Origin: Hymenopus coronatus
Lineage: Eukaryota > Arthropoda > Insecta > Mantodea > Hymenopodidae
Direction of reading: 5' to 3'
Length of the DNA: 64,000 nt
Assembly (NCBI GenBank): GCA_030762935.1
Contig: CM060883.1
Span: 93,237,501 to 93,301,500 of the forward strand
A model generated the notes under the pieces. The model was not told the origin of the DNA. It saw only the letters and a list, made by a program, of their open reading frames with translations, and did no database searches. Below are positions 1-11,310 of this stretch, one piece after another. How positions within the stretch are numbered: position 1 is the stretch's first letter; the number at the start of each line of letters is the position of its first letter. The position numbers were made by a program, and so were the translations under genes.

Positions 1-975
1 TTTCTCTACACGTACTATGTACATAGTGTTTAGAGAAGGTATTGCACCCGAAAATTTGATACCGAGATTTCACCAATAATACATGTTTTGTGATCCCTTG
101 AATCCAAAAGAAAGAGAAAAAAAAGCATCTTTAGAAAAATGTGGTGTGTGTCTGTGAGCAGCATAGCTCAAGAACGAAAGTAAGATAAATACCAAACTTG
201 GTTAAAAATGGTGGCAATAGCCACCGAAACATGTCTGAATTAAGTTACTTTATTTCAAGAGTGAAGTTTGAGTGTAACCTCTTTTTTTTTTTTTTACTCC
301 TATCTGACCAAACTTGGTATTTACGTTCAGTATCGTCCAAGGATATGACAGGAAGATTTTCAAGAAAATCCTCCCACCCTCAACTACCCTTTACATAGAA
401 AAAATTTCAAAAACTTTGGTTTTCTAAAAAAATGACTCCAATGATTTTGATTTAAATCTCTTATATAATCTTATGGTAAGATATTAACATGATAAATGAG
501 ATGTATATCTTGAATTTTCTGGGAAAAGCATCTCAAGACCTCTGATGAATTTTTCTGAATAACTAATAAACTGTAAGAGATAGACAGAAACTTACTACAC
601 AAGAAATGTAGATTACCTTACAACTCACAATTTATGTCATAAACATGTTTTTCCTAGATTTGACCATTTTCAAGGTATTCGTTGTTATTGGTTTCATTTT
701 TAAAATACTGTTAACATATGGAAACTTGTCAACTCCTGGCCATGCAAAGAAATGGATTTCAATCCCAGAGCAACCAGTTTTTAAAACGTGTGACTATCGG
801 TTTAGTCTAGTGTATTCCCAGATTTCGCTTCTACTTATAAGGAACTAAGTAATAATACAATTTCTGCTAATGTTTGTCTTGATTAAGCATGAAGTAGATA
901 GAAGAATAAGCTTTTTAACAATAATTTGTTACAGAGATGTAGAGAAGTCATGTGAATGGAACACATCAGATTTTT
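1..975 (-). repeat. Hairpin-ended dispersed repeat (HER), copy A, cut by window edge
   Basis: Copy of the dominant repeat of this window. I define + as the orientation seen at 56590-57460, so this copy is reversed. It starts with the palindromic end (TTTCTCTAC, ACTATGTACATAGTG, then AGAGAAGG) and ends at 'AACACATCAGATTTTTT'. No conserved reading frame spans copies. The outermost base or bases may be missing because the window starts inside it. Confidence 0.85.
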
Positions 976-1000
976 TCACTAGGCACTTCCAAGTAAGATC

Positions 1001-1334
1001 GTCCCCTTAGCACAGTGGTAGCTAGCGTTGCTGCTTACCAAGCGGGACACCTGGGTTCAATTCCCAGTACTGGCATGGGGATTTTTCTCCCGCTGGGAGA
1101 CCTGGACCAGGGTGCACTCAGCCTTGTGAGGTCCCTGGGGGGCTAATTGAGGAGCTACTTGATGGAGAAGTAGCAGCTCCAGGTCAAGAGGACCTCATTA
1201 ACCGGCCAGAGGAGGGAGAGGGTTTGAGGCGCTGACCCTGTCTCACCCTCCGATACCGAGATGGGTGACGCAGTGGTTGGGCAGTAGGCCAAGGTTCCTT
1301 GTAAGCTGTCATGCCATGGAGCGAAAAAAAAAAA
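1001..1334 (+). mobile_element. tRNA-derived SINE with A-tail
   Basis: The head looks like a tRNA gene with RNA polymerase III promoter boxes: an A box TAGCACAGTGG (1008-1018) and a B box GGTTCAATTCC (1054-1064). A GC-rich unrelated body of about 250 bp follows and ends in an A-run at 1324-1334. ACTTCC occurs close to both ends and may be a short target duplication. SINEs have no protein and are mobilised by LINE enzymes. The body is far more GC-rich than the flanks. It is not a functional tRNA gene, because the sequence after the B box does not pair back to form an acceptor stem. Confidence 0.75.
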
Positions 1335-1869
1335 CTTCCTTTGCAAATTCACACTCTTGCAAATCAAAGAAAAAATATTCTTCTTTATATGTGTAATGAA
1401 CACTAATGACACATTTACAATGTCTGCTGGACCGAGCACACTCACTGCTTGCACAGTCAGAGAATTACATAGAAATTAATTTAGTTGCTGCTTTTGAAGC
1501 TTAGACACAGTTTTCTTTTGTAGCAGATTTAGTTTTATTGCTATGGTTACCAGACTATGCTCAATGTGCTGCAAATGAGCAACACCTGCTGCCTGAGCAG
1601 AAAAAAGTCTTGCAACCCCCACTACATGCTTTAGGTGAGGACAGGCTCAACCATTAGTAGTACAGGCTTGTGAGATTGGAACACATTTTGTCCAGGATGC
1701 ATTTTATCTATGTTTTCTCTTCTTTGTATTCAGAAATTCAGACTTTACCTTGGATATGGCATTTTACATTTGAGGTAAATACTTACCTAGTACAGTGAAC
1801 ACAATATTGAGTTTCTATCTTGTTAGTGTATCCAGCTATTTGCTGTCAACACAAGTTCCACTATAAGTT
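1335..1869. other. No gene seen; possible LINE 3' region
   Basis: AT-rich sequence without a coherent open frame. It lies downstream (minus-strand sense) of the RNase H LINE relic at 1870-4452 and may be its decayed 3' end, but I see no tail or target duplication. Confidence 0.4.
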
Positions 1870-2026
1870 CTTCTTTTCACAAGTGATGGATACTAGTAGT
1901 ATATTCCAGCTGCTAGAGTCCAAAGATGTGCAGTGCTTTTTCCAAAGTTTGGCTCTTTGAAGTTTTGGGAAAGAGCATTTTATGAGGATGTGTTCATCTT
2001 CAGTAATGTTACCCCAACAACAAATA

Positions 2027-2511
2027 CAGTAGAACTTCCTTAATCCGGGGCTCTAGCTTGTCCGGATTAAACAAAAATCCCATGAAATGAGCCAAGGTAC
2101 ATGTTTAAACACACTGTTCAGTAAAAACAATGTGTATTTTAAATTTAAGAAATACAAAAACTATTTAGTTTACAAGATATCGTCGATACACAGTACAGAA
2201 TTAGAATATGACAATTAAGGCACATTGTTATTCATCACACTTGACAGCATAATGGTTTGAACAAACTGCTGATCTTTTGTTGTCTTCCTTTGGCATTAAT
2301 TTATTTAATAATTAGCTCATGCAGATGCCTCAAATGTTGGTAATATGCAGATATGTTTTCATCATTGTTATCCTCAATCTTGGGAAGATCAACAACCTGC
2401 CACTAGCTGCGGCACAAATGGGTGATCGACCAACTGAAACTGATGGGAAGGTTATCATGTATTAAATGGCTGTCTGAATTCAGTGAAGTCCAGATTAATG
2501 AGGTTCTACTT
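2027..2511. mobile_element. Tigger/pogo-like MITE with TA target duplication
   Basis: 485-bp non-coding element with terminal inverted repeats: left CAGTAGAACTTCCTTAATCC, and the right end read in reverse AAGTAGAACCTCATTAATCT. It is flanked by TA at 2025-2026 and 2512-2513, as expected for the Tc1/mariner superfamily. The 'GTAGAAC..TAATC' style of end resembles Tigger/pogo elements. It has no transposase and would need a helper such as the element at 31909-33653, although the TIRs differ in detail. It is inserted in the RNase H LINE relic. Confidence 0.8.
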
Positions 2512-2699
2512 TACTAGAGTCAGTGAGATGAAATCAAAATAGACATGTCTGGGTGACTGTGTCCATTCTTGCTCTTGTTAGGAAAGTTTGTATTATTCTG
2601 GGGATGGTTTTATACATTAGTAAATCATTTGGCTTGTTTGTAGAGCTTGTAGTGTTTTGCCTTTGTCAGATGAAAGGCATGTTTTGATCCATGAATTTA

Positions 2700-3884
2700 C
2701 AAGGCCTATTCCAAAAGTAAGGTCTGCTTGGTCATAATAAAAATATCACTCATTAGACTATTATTGACAGTAATATGTGACTGCATATCTAATTCACATT
2801 TCCACATAATAGCCGTTCAGATCTATTCAGTTTCAGTAATGCTGCACCAGCTTCTTTAACCCCTCGGCATAGAAGTCTGCCACCTGGGACCTGAACTAGT
2901 TGGTAACGCTCATCATGAGTTCATTGTCAGTTTGAAATCGTTGTCCACTAAGCCACTATTTCAAATACAGGAAGAGCAAATAATCACTTGGTGCAAGATT
3001 GAGACTGTACGGAGGGTGGCCAAGGAGTTCCCAATGAAACTCCTGAATCTTCTCTTTGGTATGGACAGCGGTATGCAGATGTTTCCTGCAGCATCAATTT
3101 TGGATCACCTGTCTCAATTTGGTGAGCATTGCACAGTACACGTCAGCTGTAATGGTTATCCTATGGTCCATGAAATCGATCAACAGGATGCCCTTTTCAT
3201 CCCAAAATACAGTGGCCATCATTTTGCAATTCGTGTACAACGATTGTTTACACGTTTTTGGTTTGGGTGAACTGGAATGGCACCACTGCATTGAATGTTG
3301 TTTTGATTCTATGTTGGTATATGCTATCCACATCTAATCTCCCATAACAATGTGGTAAAATAAACCATCTCCATCTTGTCTATAGCACTCCAAATCTGTC
3401 GTGCACTATGCATTCTTTGTGCTGATCGGGAGCAGTTTTATCCAAGCTCTTCAGTGAAAATCCTGTAAAATGTGGTTTGAGCAACATTTGGGAATTCCAT
3501 AACCAGACCACTAATTGTCAAGAGCCGTTCAATTCAAACTTTTCAAACAATGCCATCAGTCCGAATACTGTGCCTGCCACTCTGCTGTTCATCATGCACA
3601 TTTAAGTGGCCATTTCATAATTCTCAACACCAGTGTTGAACTTGTTTGTCATTCATATTGGTCCATACACTAGACATAACTCATTATGGATGTCCGCAGC
3701 TGACAATCTAATTACACCGCACACTTCACAACTGGCGGGAACTACGATTGTTGCTGCTATTTCGATCTGCTCTCATCGACAGGCACCAACACTGCTGGTA
3801 GACAGCACTGCAGCATGAAACATCATTCAAGCCTATCATCTGTGACATATTGTTCACAAGACCTTAGTTTTGGGAAATGCCTCA
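2700..3884 (-). mobile_element. mariner element, degenerate
   Basis: About 1.2 kb, close to the usual 1.3 kb of mariners. The inverted ends match imperfectly (left AGGCCTATTCCAAAAGTAAG; right, reversed, AGGCATTTCCCAAAACTAAG), with TA at 2698-2699 and 3885-3886. On the minus strand, 3094-3333 encodes 'QWCHSSSPKPK' and 'MMATVFWDEKGILLIDF', the central mariner transposase region (S-SPxPK ... ATVFWD, holding the second catalytic Asp). The enzyme would cut and paste the element through a DD34D catalytic triad. Flanking frames are broken, so it is inactive. It splits the RNase H LINE relic. Confidence 0.85.
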
Positions 3885-4452
3885 TATTATATGGAAATTG
3901 ATTGCAGAGTATGCACTAGACGAAGATGATGTTTGGGTAGGTTTAGGCTGCAAGAGGCTGCCTCTTAGTAATATTATCAGCTGTTTCATTTCCAGTTATA
4001 CCACAGTGGCTTGATATCCACTGAAAGGTTGCTTCATTTTGCTGTGATAACATCTAATACAGCCCCACTATTTTCTCAACAAACTACGATGGACAATCTC
4101 AACACAATATTGAGTTTGTGAGCTCAGCACTGAATGATTAATATGTTGTCTGCCGTGAGAGGTTTTAGCATGTCAGAACACTTGACTATAATCAAGACAC
4201 CATAGCAACAAAGTTGTCATGTTCATTTTGTCCAATATTGATTTCCTGTCTGCAGATTCAAGTGTGTTAGCATCACTTAAGTCAATTGCATCTCCAACCT
4301 CAAGTCCCCAGACTTTTGAAGAGAATAACATGAACACCTCCCCTGCTTGTCTTGCTTCATCACTAAATATAGCTACAAGTTTATCATTTAATTTAATTTT
4401 ATGTCAGCTTCTCTTTTGAAAGGTATGTTTGTGCATAGAATGTCTCCAGATA

Positions 4453-5560
4453 CAGGGTGTCCAGGCTAGAGGGATAAAAATATGTGATAATTTCCAGTGT
4501 ACAGAATGGATTGGTAACATAAACTTTTACATAACTTGAGATAAAAACTCACCAAGTTTCAAAGGATGACTCACCAAGTTTCGAAGGATGGTCAATGCAA
4601 CGTGATGTGTGCACCTTGGGTGGCTCTGCTCACATCTAAATGGTATTCAGCTTCCTGCCAAGTGTTCTGTAGCATTTGTGGAGTCACAAGCCCTTCTGCA
4701 TTTGTGATGCGGCCCCTCAGTTCCTCAAAAGTGATTGGTCTGTCTCCTTGGTACACAATACTCTTCAGAAATCCCCAGAAAAAAAAATTCCAAAGGGGTC
4801 AAATCGGGTGACCTGGGTGGCCGGGCAAGGGGTCCTCCTCTTCTTATCCACATATTGGGAAGATTTTCTTGCAAGAAGCCCTACACCTGTCAATGGTAAT
4901 GGGGCAGTGCCCCATCTTGCTGGAAAATCGATCCTGAGGGAAGTTGGGTAGTAACAAAGTTATGCATCATTTCCTATGAAGAAGAATGGTCCATTGACTG
5001 AGCTCAATGCACACCAGACATTCACTTTAGGTGTGTCTCTCTCATGTTCATGAATAACACAGGGATTCTCTGACAGTTGCGCTTATTGATTTTGCTGCAT
5101 AAATGAAAGGTTGCTTCATCCAAGAAAACAATCTTGTCTAGATACGAGTTGTCATCAATTTGCAGAAGCATTTCAGCTGCAAACTGTGCCCTAAATGGAC
5201 GGTCATTTGGTTTTATGTGGTGTGTAAGCAATCAAGTGTAGATGCTTGTGGAGGATCTTGTGAATTGTTGAACTAGGGGTTTCAAGTTTGGTACTAGCTC
5301 TTCGAATAGACTTCCATGACTTCTCACAAGTTCGATTGTTTCCTCATTTACAGATGCTTTTGCATGTTTGCCAGTTTGCGGTAGTAAAGAACCTGTTCCT
5401 CGGAGTGTGCAGTCCCATTTAAGAATTGCATTATGATCAGGTGGATCCACATACAACGATTATTCGTTGCACCCAAGTAACAAATTTTTGTTCTGCTAGC
5501 CATAACACCCACTGAACTTTCTATTGCGGTGTCCTCATGTTTACCACTGCATGATCGCTC
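4453..5560 (-). pseudogene. Tc1/mariner-like transposase relic
   Basis: Minus-strand pieces in order: 5232-5456 resembles the N-terminal helix-turn-helix part ('NAILKW', 'ETIELVRSHGSLFEELVPNL'). 5022-5231 carries 'LDEATFHLCSKINKRNC', the catalytic Asp region (x-DEATFHL-x-GK-x-N) of an arthropod IS630/Tc1/mariner-type transposase. The strand opposite 4570-4800 reads like the C-terminal block (a LxFFxWGxxK motif, then a region ending near QGAH). The frames do not join: this is a dead copy. The left end starts CAGGGTGTCC right after TA (4451-4452), a typical end; I cannot find its partner on the right, so the right limit is approximate. Confidence 0.75.
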
Positions 5561-5884
5561 TACTATTCAGTGGCGCCTGGCTTCCAGAAACAAAAGGTAT
5601 CAATGCACATGACCATGCAGCTGTCTGAAAATAGTGTCGCATAATCTCAGAGATTTTCCCTTTCCTGTCACATGAAAATAACAGCAATGTTGTCCTTATC
5701 TGGTTTTAAATTGTATTTATTTTTCAATCCCTCTAGCATGAACACAGTGTATTATAACATTCGACAAACCAGTGCCAAATTAGTTGATATAAAACAGTAT
5801 CCTAAGGATCCATCGTCACTCAAATCTTACTCTGCAAGTTAAATCCAAGTTCAGCAAGAAAAAAATTATTTACTAATTGCATAC
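5561..5884. other. No gene seen
   Basis: AT-rich intergenic or intronic sequence. The right terminus of the Tc1-like relic should lie in or near this stretch but is not recognisable. Confidence 0.4.
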
Positions 5885-6000
5885 CTAATTTATCATATCA
5901 CTGTAAATTATTGTCAAAAGGCTTATTCTTGTATCTACTTCATGATAATTGCGATAAACATTAGCAGAAATTGACCTTATTGGTTCCCTGTATGTAGAAA
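5885..6000 (+). repeat. HER fragment
   Basis: Short piece of the dominant repeat (the part around 'TATTCTTGTATCTACTTCATG' and 'AAACATTAGCAGAAATTGACCTTATT'), lying directly before another copy in the same orientation. It suggests a partial tandem duplication. Confidence 0.6.
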
Positions 6001-6005
6001 GGCAA

Positions 6006-7260
6006 AAATCTAATGTGTTCCATTCACATGACGTCCTCTAGCTTTTCAGTAAAAAACCTTTTATTCAAAACATAAATCTGATATCTACATCATGCTAATT
6101 AAGATAAACATAAACAGAATTAGTGTTATCACTGCCTTACTTGTACATAGAAGGGAAATAAGAAAATGCACAGCCTAAATCAATAGTCTCGTCCTTTAAA
6201 AGCCGATCACTATGAAAAACAATTGAAATTCCAATTTCTTTGCTTACCAGGAGAAAACAAATGAGAAAAAAGATGTCTTCCCATTTGAGAAACTTAAGTT
6301 TGGTTGAAATCTTGCAAATATAGAAAGAAGCTTTTGACAGTGATGTGATTAAATTAAAAACAAAAGAATTTGAGTCGGTTTTGTAAGCCAAATGTTACTT
6401 AGTAATTACTTGCTGGTTTGATATTTAACAGTCTTTTCATTTTTAAACTATGCCGTCCACAGACACACTCACACATTTGGATCTTTTTATAAAAAATATC
6501 ACTGATCAAAATTATTAAATGAGAGAACTTGTAAACATGTATACATTTTCTCTTCTCTTTCCCTCTCTTTATTTTGTAGGCATTTTCTGTAACATCTATG
6601 GCCCATTTTCTTTGTACTGCGTGAAACTTAGATGTAATTATCTTTAGTGTAGTTTTGCATGCAGATCCTCATAGCATAGCTGCAGAGCCAAGTTATTTTG
6701 TCAGTGTCTGATAGCCAAACATCAAACAAGCATAGACCTGAAGTCATCCGTTACAATTCCACACAACTCCATAAAAAAATGTATATGATATAAATGGTGT
6801 GTTTGTGTTTTAGTTGTAACAAGATCTACATTTTTGGTGTAGTAAGTTTTTGTGTATCTCTTATGGTTTACCAGTTATGCAAAAGACATCTAAAATGAAA
6901 GAGGTCTTCAGAACTTATTCTGGAAAGTTCAAAATATACATTTTATTTGTCTATAAATATCTTTAATATACAGTACTTTAATAAAAATTGTTACAGTCGT
7001 TTTTGAGAAAATTAGTTTTCTAAAAAATTTTCCAGTAAAGGGTAGTTTGGGATGGGTGGATTTGTTTGAAAATCTTTGTGTCACACCCTTGGAAGATTTT
7101 GAACTTAATTAACAAGTTTGTTATTTAACAGACTGTGGTTTGAGTTATTGTGTTCACATGGCAATGAACATCACATGGACCTTCTGGACCTTTTAAAATA
7201 AAAATAAATTAAGGGGACCCTAAAATCTGAGCTTTCAGTGAAATCCTGGTATCAAATTGT
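6006..7260 (+). repeat. HER, copy B, rearranged
   Basis: Starts at 'AAAAATCTAATGTGTTCCAT' and continues to 'AAATCCTGGTATCAAATTGT'. Diagnostic blocks are present ('TCTACATTTTTGGTGTAG', 'AAAGGGTAGTTTGGGATGGG', 'GAGTTATTGTGTTCACA'). The central part (about 6430-6740) is out of order, and the terminal hairpin is missing. No coding content. Confidence 0.75.
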
Positions 7261-7454
7261 ATGCTTTGAGGAATGGTGGCAGCAGCAGTGGCATGTTCAG
7301 GATTATGTGAGCTCTGAGGTCATGACTGTTAATAATCAATGCATTTAAAATAAAAATAAAATGTGGTGAACATTTTTTGTAAGTTAAGCATAATTCACAA
7401 ACTTTTTGTGTAAGTGCAAGTATATCCTGAGAAATGCAAAACACATAATAAAAA

Positions 7455-7620
7455 CCTCTGCCTCTATTGTGTGGTCATTCAATAGGTCCCGAGTTCAAAG
7501 GTTAAGTTACCCAGAGTTTTTTTCTGATCCTGAAAAGATCAGTGTCAGGTAATAATAAACTCTCTGGAACCCGGATTTGCTTGAACATCATTTTGCCCCT
7601 TTCATTCATTGTATCAATTA
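7455..7620 (+). mobile_element. SINE fragment (family 2)
   Basis: B box-like GAGTTCAAAGG is followed by a body with 'CTGATCCTGAAAAGATCAGT', 'CTCTGGAACCCGGATT' and 'TTGAACATCATTTTGCCC'. The same arrangement occurs inverted at 44410-44640, which shows a shared SINE family with a conserved body. The A box is weak and there is no clear tail. Confidence 0.55.
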
Positions 7621-7957
7621 TTGATTCCCAGGTTACAGCATGTTTAACTTTAAAAAAGAAACAAATATAAAAAATAATACATGGGACCTGGGGAATTTGA
7701 ATGCTTAGCGTCCAGCCACCAAGTAATGTCGCTAAATCATACCAACATTAGGAAGGAAGAAAATACTAGGATCAGAATTAGGTTGGCAAATTATAAAAGG
7801 AAATGGAGATGAAATATATCCAGAAGTGTAATTTAAAACTCCAATTGGAGAATCAACCAGTTATAAACCATGATGGATCAAATAATTGCTTTTTTATAAT
7901 TTGATTTTAGATTTTTAAATGTAAAAAGAAGCTAGTAACAGTGAAGAATAACACAAA
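7621..7957. other. No gene seen; left flank of large inverted repeat
   Basis: AT-rich. A stretch at 7895-7916 (ATAATTTGATTTTAGAT) resembles the right flank of the inverted repeat (8415-8434), which may bear on how the inverted repeat formed. Confidence 0.4.
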
Positions 7958-8417
7958 TATTAATATAAAAATAATAGTTGCAACCAATCTTCACTTATCT
8001 TTTGGAATCCTTGCCTGGACTAGTTTCGCAACGATTTCATTGCATTATCAACATATCCTTTTGGTCTCTTTTTTGATGTTGTTTATTTACACTGTTATGG
8101 TTACTGCTACTAGGTGGATTGTGTACTAATGCATTGCTAACTACTGGAATCAAAACAAATTTGGTAAAATCATGCAATGAATTTTGATATACCTCCAATT
8201 GACACTCTTACCAAATTTGTTTTGATTCCAGTAGTTAGCAATGCATTAGTACACAATCCACCTAGTAGCAGTAACCATAACAGTGTAAATAAACAACATC
8301 AAAAAAGAGACCAAAAGGATATGTTGATAATGCAATGAAATCGTTGCGAAACTAGTCCAGGCAAGGATTCCAAAAGATAAGTGAAGATTGGTTGCAACTA
8401 TTATTTTTATATTAATA
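7958..8417. repeat. Perfect inverted repeat, 210-bp arms, 40-bp spacer
   Basis: Left arm 7958-8167 and right arm 8208-8417 are reverse complements of each other, and reading them side by side I find no mismatch over the full length. The spacer is 8168-8207. No terminal motif of a known transposon, no recognised coding sequence and no clear direct repeat at the outer borders. Transcription through it would give a very stable long hairpin RNA. It may be a recent inverted duplication, a natural hairpin-RNA locus, or an assembly or library artefact. Confidence 0.95.
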
Positions 8418-8959
8418 ATTGATTTTAGATATTAATTACCCTTCATCCACATTTAAGCTCATGATCTAATCCCCAGAATTTGGCAAAATTTAATTGCAGT
8501 AGTATCAAATTGTAAAGGCATACAATTTGTCGAACACACTCCCACCTGTAACTCTATGACAGAACTTTGTATCAAACATTCTGGTTTTAGTATTAATTTA
8601 ATATTGCAGTATTGTATGAAGTTTTGCTTTAAGGGGACACGGATCTCTAAAAGATTGCTTTTTCAATTTATATGCCATTAAAAAGCCTGATTGTTCCAGA
8701 TTATAAATATGTTTTTAACCTTTAGAGGCATTTAAATTTGGATTTTAAAGATAGCGCAATGAACCATGTGAACCCTTTTAAATACTGTGTGTGGAAGTTG
8801 AAATGTCTACTTAAACATTTGACAGGCAGTAACTAAGGCTAACACTTAAATTGGCAGTCTTTGGACATGATAGCTATTTTTTTTCAGTTTTTGTAAACAA
8901 AGTATTCTGCTGAAGCAAGTGAGTGAGTTTACGCATTGTTTTAGTTTTTTCATTTTTTA
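8418..8959. other. No gene seen
   Basis: AT-rich unique-looking sequence with no coherent frame or recognisable repeat. Confidence 0.4.
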
Positions 8960-9110
8960 AAGATAGGTATTATGGTGTTGCTATTAGAAGAAACTCAGAA
9001 AATCTAGAAGAAATGAAGAAGGCAGTATGGGCCACCTTGTTTGATAGGATGGACTGTGTCCTCTTGGGGCAAATACCAAGCAAGTGAAGCTACAGGGAAA
9101 CAGCACATAA
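8960..9110 (+). pseudogene. Fragment of an arthropod transposase-like protein
   Basis: About 40 codons read 'YYGVAIRRNSENLEEMKKA' then 'VWATLF'; after a frameshift they continue 'DGLCPLGANTKQVKLQGNS'. This matches from memory a protein family spread in high copy in arthropod genomes, usually annotated as mutator-like transposase or uncharacterised, with the conserved run EEMKKAVWATFFHK followed by a GxCPxGxxSWCK block. A deletion removes the residues between the two blocks. Only a small internal piece survives, with no termini. I cannot name the element class. Confidence 0.45.
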
Positions 9111-9859
9111 TTTAACAAATTTACAGAGACCTTCTAAACCACCACATTAATGAGTAACATTTCTTTTCCTTTTCTCAAAAATCAATAGAGTTACGGTTAT
9201 GAAACTTTGCACACCTTTTAAGTATACTGTTAGCTATATCTGGTAGCACTTTTATTAAATTATCTCTTAAAGCTTAAGTTTCAGAAATTTTACACTGATT
9301 AAATTGAATGAAATATTTGAGTAAATATTTTCATTAAGTGATAAATTCTTTTCTTCTACAATTATTTTACAATTTTAGGCATAACACACACTTCTCTATA
9401 TGCCTGATTGAAACATGTGACAAAAGGTATTTTCTAATGTATGTATATATGCACCTAAATTCAATTTTTTCTATTTTCTTGATCATAAAAAACATTTTAC
9501 TGTGGCCAAGCAATTTCAGTATTATTTCAGGTACATGGTAAGTAAAAGCATCTAGTCTGTGCAACCACAGACCAGAGGGCTCCTCTTTTCTTTTAGTCTG
9601 CTATCTTTTTTATATCCCACACTATTTTTCCATCTTTATTCTTTCTCCAGATTACAATTTGTTACATATTTAACATTTTTAACATAGCAAAGGAGTTTAC
9701 TAACCTAAACTTAACTTAAAATTAACATTAACTTGAATTTGTATATATATTGACACATACCCATAACGAAAGCAAAACAATTTATAACAAAAAAAAGAAG
9801 CAACTTTTCTAACCGTCTTCTAAATTCTATTGTTGCTCTCGTTGAAATTGTGTCTGTAT
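9111..9859. other. No gene seen
   Basis: AT-rich sequence. The two opposing frames of about 65 codons at 9338-9564 overlap each other and look random. Confidence 0.4.
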
Positions 9860-11310
9860 TTTTTGCTAGCCAAATCCAAAGTTTTCTATTACGCAGTAAA
9901 TGGTAAATACTCCTATTTTGGACATAAGAGAGCGCAGTGGTTCTCCAGTCTTGTTGTATTGGACATTCCCACGTTGCATGCTCTGCAGTGTCTCTAGTTC
10001 CACAGCAGCATTCATCCGTTTCTCTAAGTCCAATTGGATGTAAATATATTCCATAAGATCCATGTCCTGATATGTAATGAATAAGTGCTCTTGTCGGTCA
10101 GAAGCCGTTCATCAATGTTAGGGAACATATCATAACATCTCCTTCCCGTGATACTGCTATTCCATTCTTGTTGCCACTCGTCGATTAATATTTCACAAAT
10201 CTGTATTTCATCCCTAACTGGTGCTCCAACAAGTCGTCGTTATTTCTTCTGAGCCAGTATATGGCAGCACGACGTCTAATTTCAAGATCTAACGGAAATA
10301 TACCTAAAATAACCCCTGTTCATAGATGTAATCTATGTGCCCATGCGCTTCCAACATAACCAATGATGGGAACCAATAAGGCATTATTATATAATTTTAT
10401 GAAGTTGTATGGTTTATTGCCAAAACTTCGGCATAATCTTGCAATTTTGTTTAGTACATTGAAAGCCTTTTTACTTACTTCAGTAATATGTTCCTTAAAA
10501 AGTAATCCTTCATCTAACATAACTCCTAAGTGTTTTATTAATTTAGAACATTGTATGCTTTGATTATCCAATTTTATTCAAGGATTTCTTTGAAGTTTAC
10601 CCCTAATACATATTTTGTCTTATTTAAAAAATGCTTACCTTTCTCTTAAGACATTCCCCCGGCATTAAATTCATAATTTCTCATCCTTTTCTTTCAATTT
10701 CTACTCTAGAATTTCCCTCTATTATGATTGCTATATGCAGTGCATTCTTTGAGTTACCTTAATGTTGGTTCCAAACCAATGTCCCACATAACTGGACCAC
10801 ATACCCGTCCTTGTGGACATCCTTTTGTAATACATCTAATTTTCTTATTATTTCCCTTACTTAAACTAATCTGTCAATTTCTACAATGATCCATAAATAT
10901 ATAATACAAGTTACTTGGGCACTTAATTTTTCCAAGTTCTTCAAACAAAGAAGGCCACCATAAATTATTGACCGCTCCATTTATGTCGATAAATATTCTT
11001 ATTACATTTTTTGCAATTATTTTGTCTGTAATACTTATTGTATGATTTATTCCATCCTCACAAGATTTTCCTCTCCGATAACCAAACTGGGTTGTAGATA
11101 ATCTCACTATTTCTCTGATGGGCTCCAGCCTTTTACATATTAGATATTCAAATGTCTTCCCTAAACCATCCAGCAAGGCTATTGGTCCATAGGAGTTTGC
11201 ATCAGTCTGATCTCTATTATATCCTTTTTTCAATATTACCAAATTTGCCTTTTTCCACTGTGTTGGGATTTTCTTTTGCCTAACCATTATAGTATTAGAG
11301 TGCACTTCCC
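9860..11310 (-). pseudogene. R1/I-like non-LTR retrotransposon relic (RT to C-terminal zinc region)
   Basis: Minus-strand blocks in proper order. 10874-11305 is the RT palm: 'IPTQWKKANLVILKKG', 'NSYGPIALLDGLGKTFEYLI' and 'TQFGYRRGKSCEDGI', then 'FIDINGAVNN', where the usual FDxxxAFD-type catalytic block is altered to FIDINGAVN. 10320-10571 is the RT thumb ('IKHLGVMLDEGLLFKEHI', 'LVPIIGYVGSAW'). 9866-10080 is the C-terminus, with 'HYISGHGSYGIYL' and a C-x-C plus EH...C zinc signature typical of the R1/LOA/I group. A deletion removes the YxDD part and much of the segment between 10571 and 10874. Stops and frameshifts abound. The element would copy itself by target-primed reverse transcription; this one is dead. 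Confidence 0.8.

Larger units (their letters stand above)
1870..4450 (-). pseudogene. Non-LTR retrotransposon ORF2 relic: RNase H and C-terminus, split by two DNA transposons
   Basis: Three minus-strand blocks read as one decayed ORF2 tail. Block 3890-4440 gives an RNase H-like run: 'LVAIFSDEARQAGEV', then 'FQWISSHCGITGNETAD', which fits the W(I)PSHCGIxGNExAD motif of the RNase H domain of Jockey/I-group LINEs. Block 2515-2698 gives a piece like the post-RNase H region (an IP-R-x-IQ-x-LTR-x-R-type run in shifted frames). Block 1890-2025 gives 'CCWGNITEDEHILIKC', the C-terminal C-x-C-G...EH...C zinc-binding signature. A Tigger-like MITE (2027-2511) and a mariner (2700-3884) sit between the blocks. 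Several stops and frameshifts make it a pseudogene. RNase H would remove the RNA strand after reverse transcription. The RT part is not present here. Confidence 0.7.

Noticed and set aside
7941..8129. 62-codon hydrophobic frame in the left arm of the inverted repeat
   Set aside because: It is short, hydrophobic by composition, and its right-arm mirror has no equivalent use; no homology recognised.
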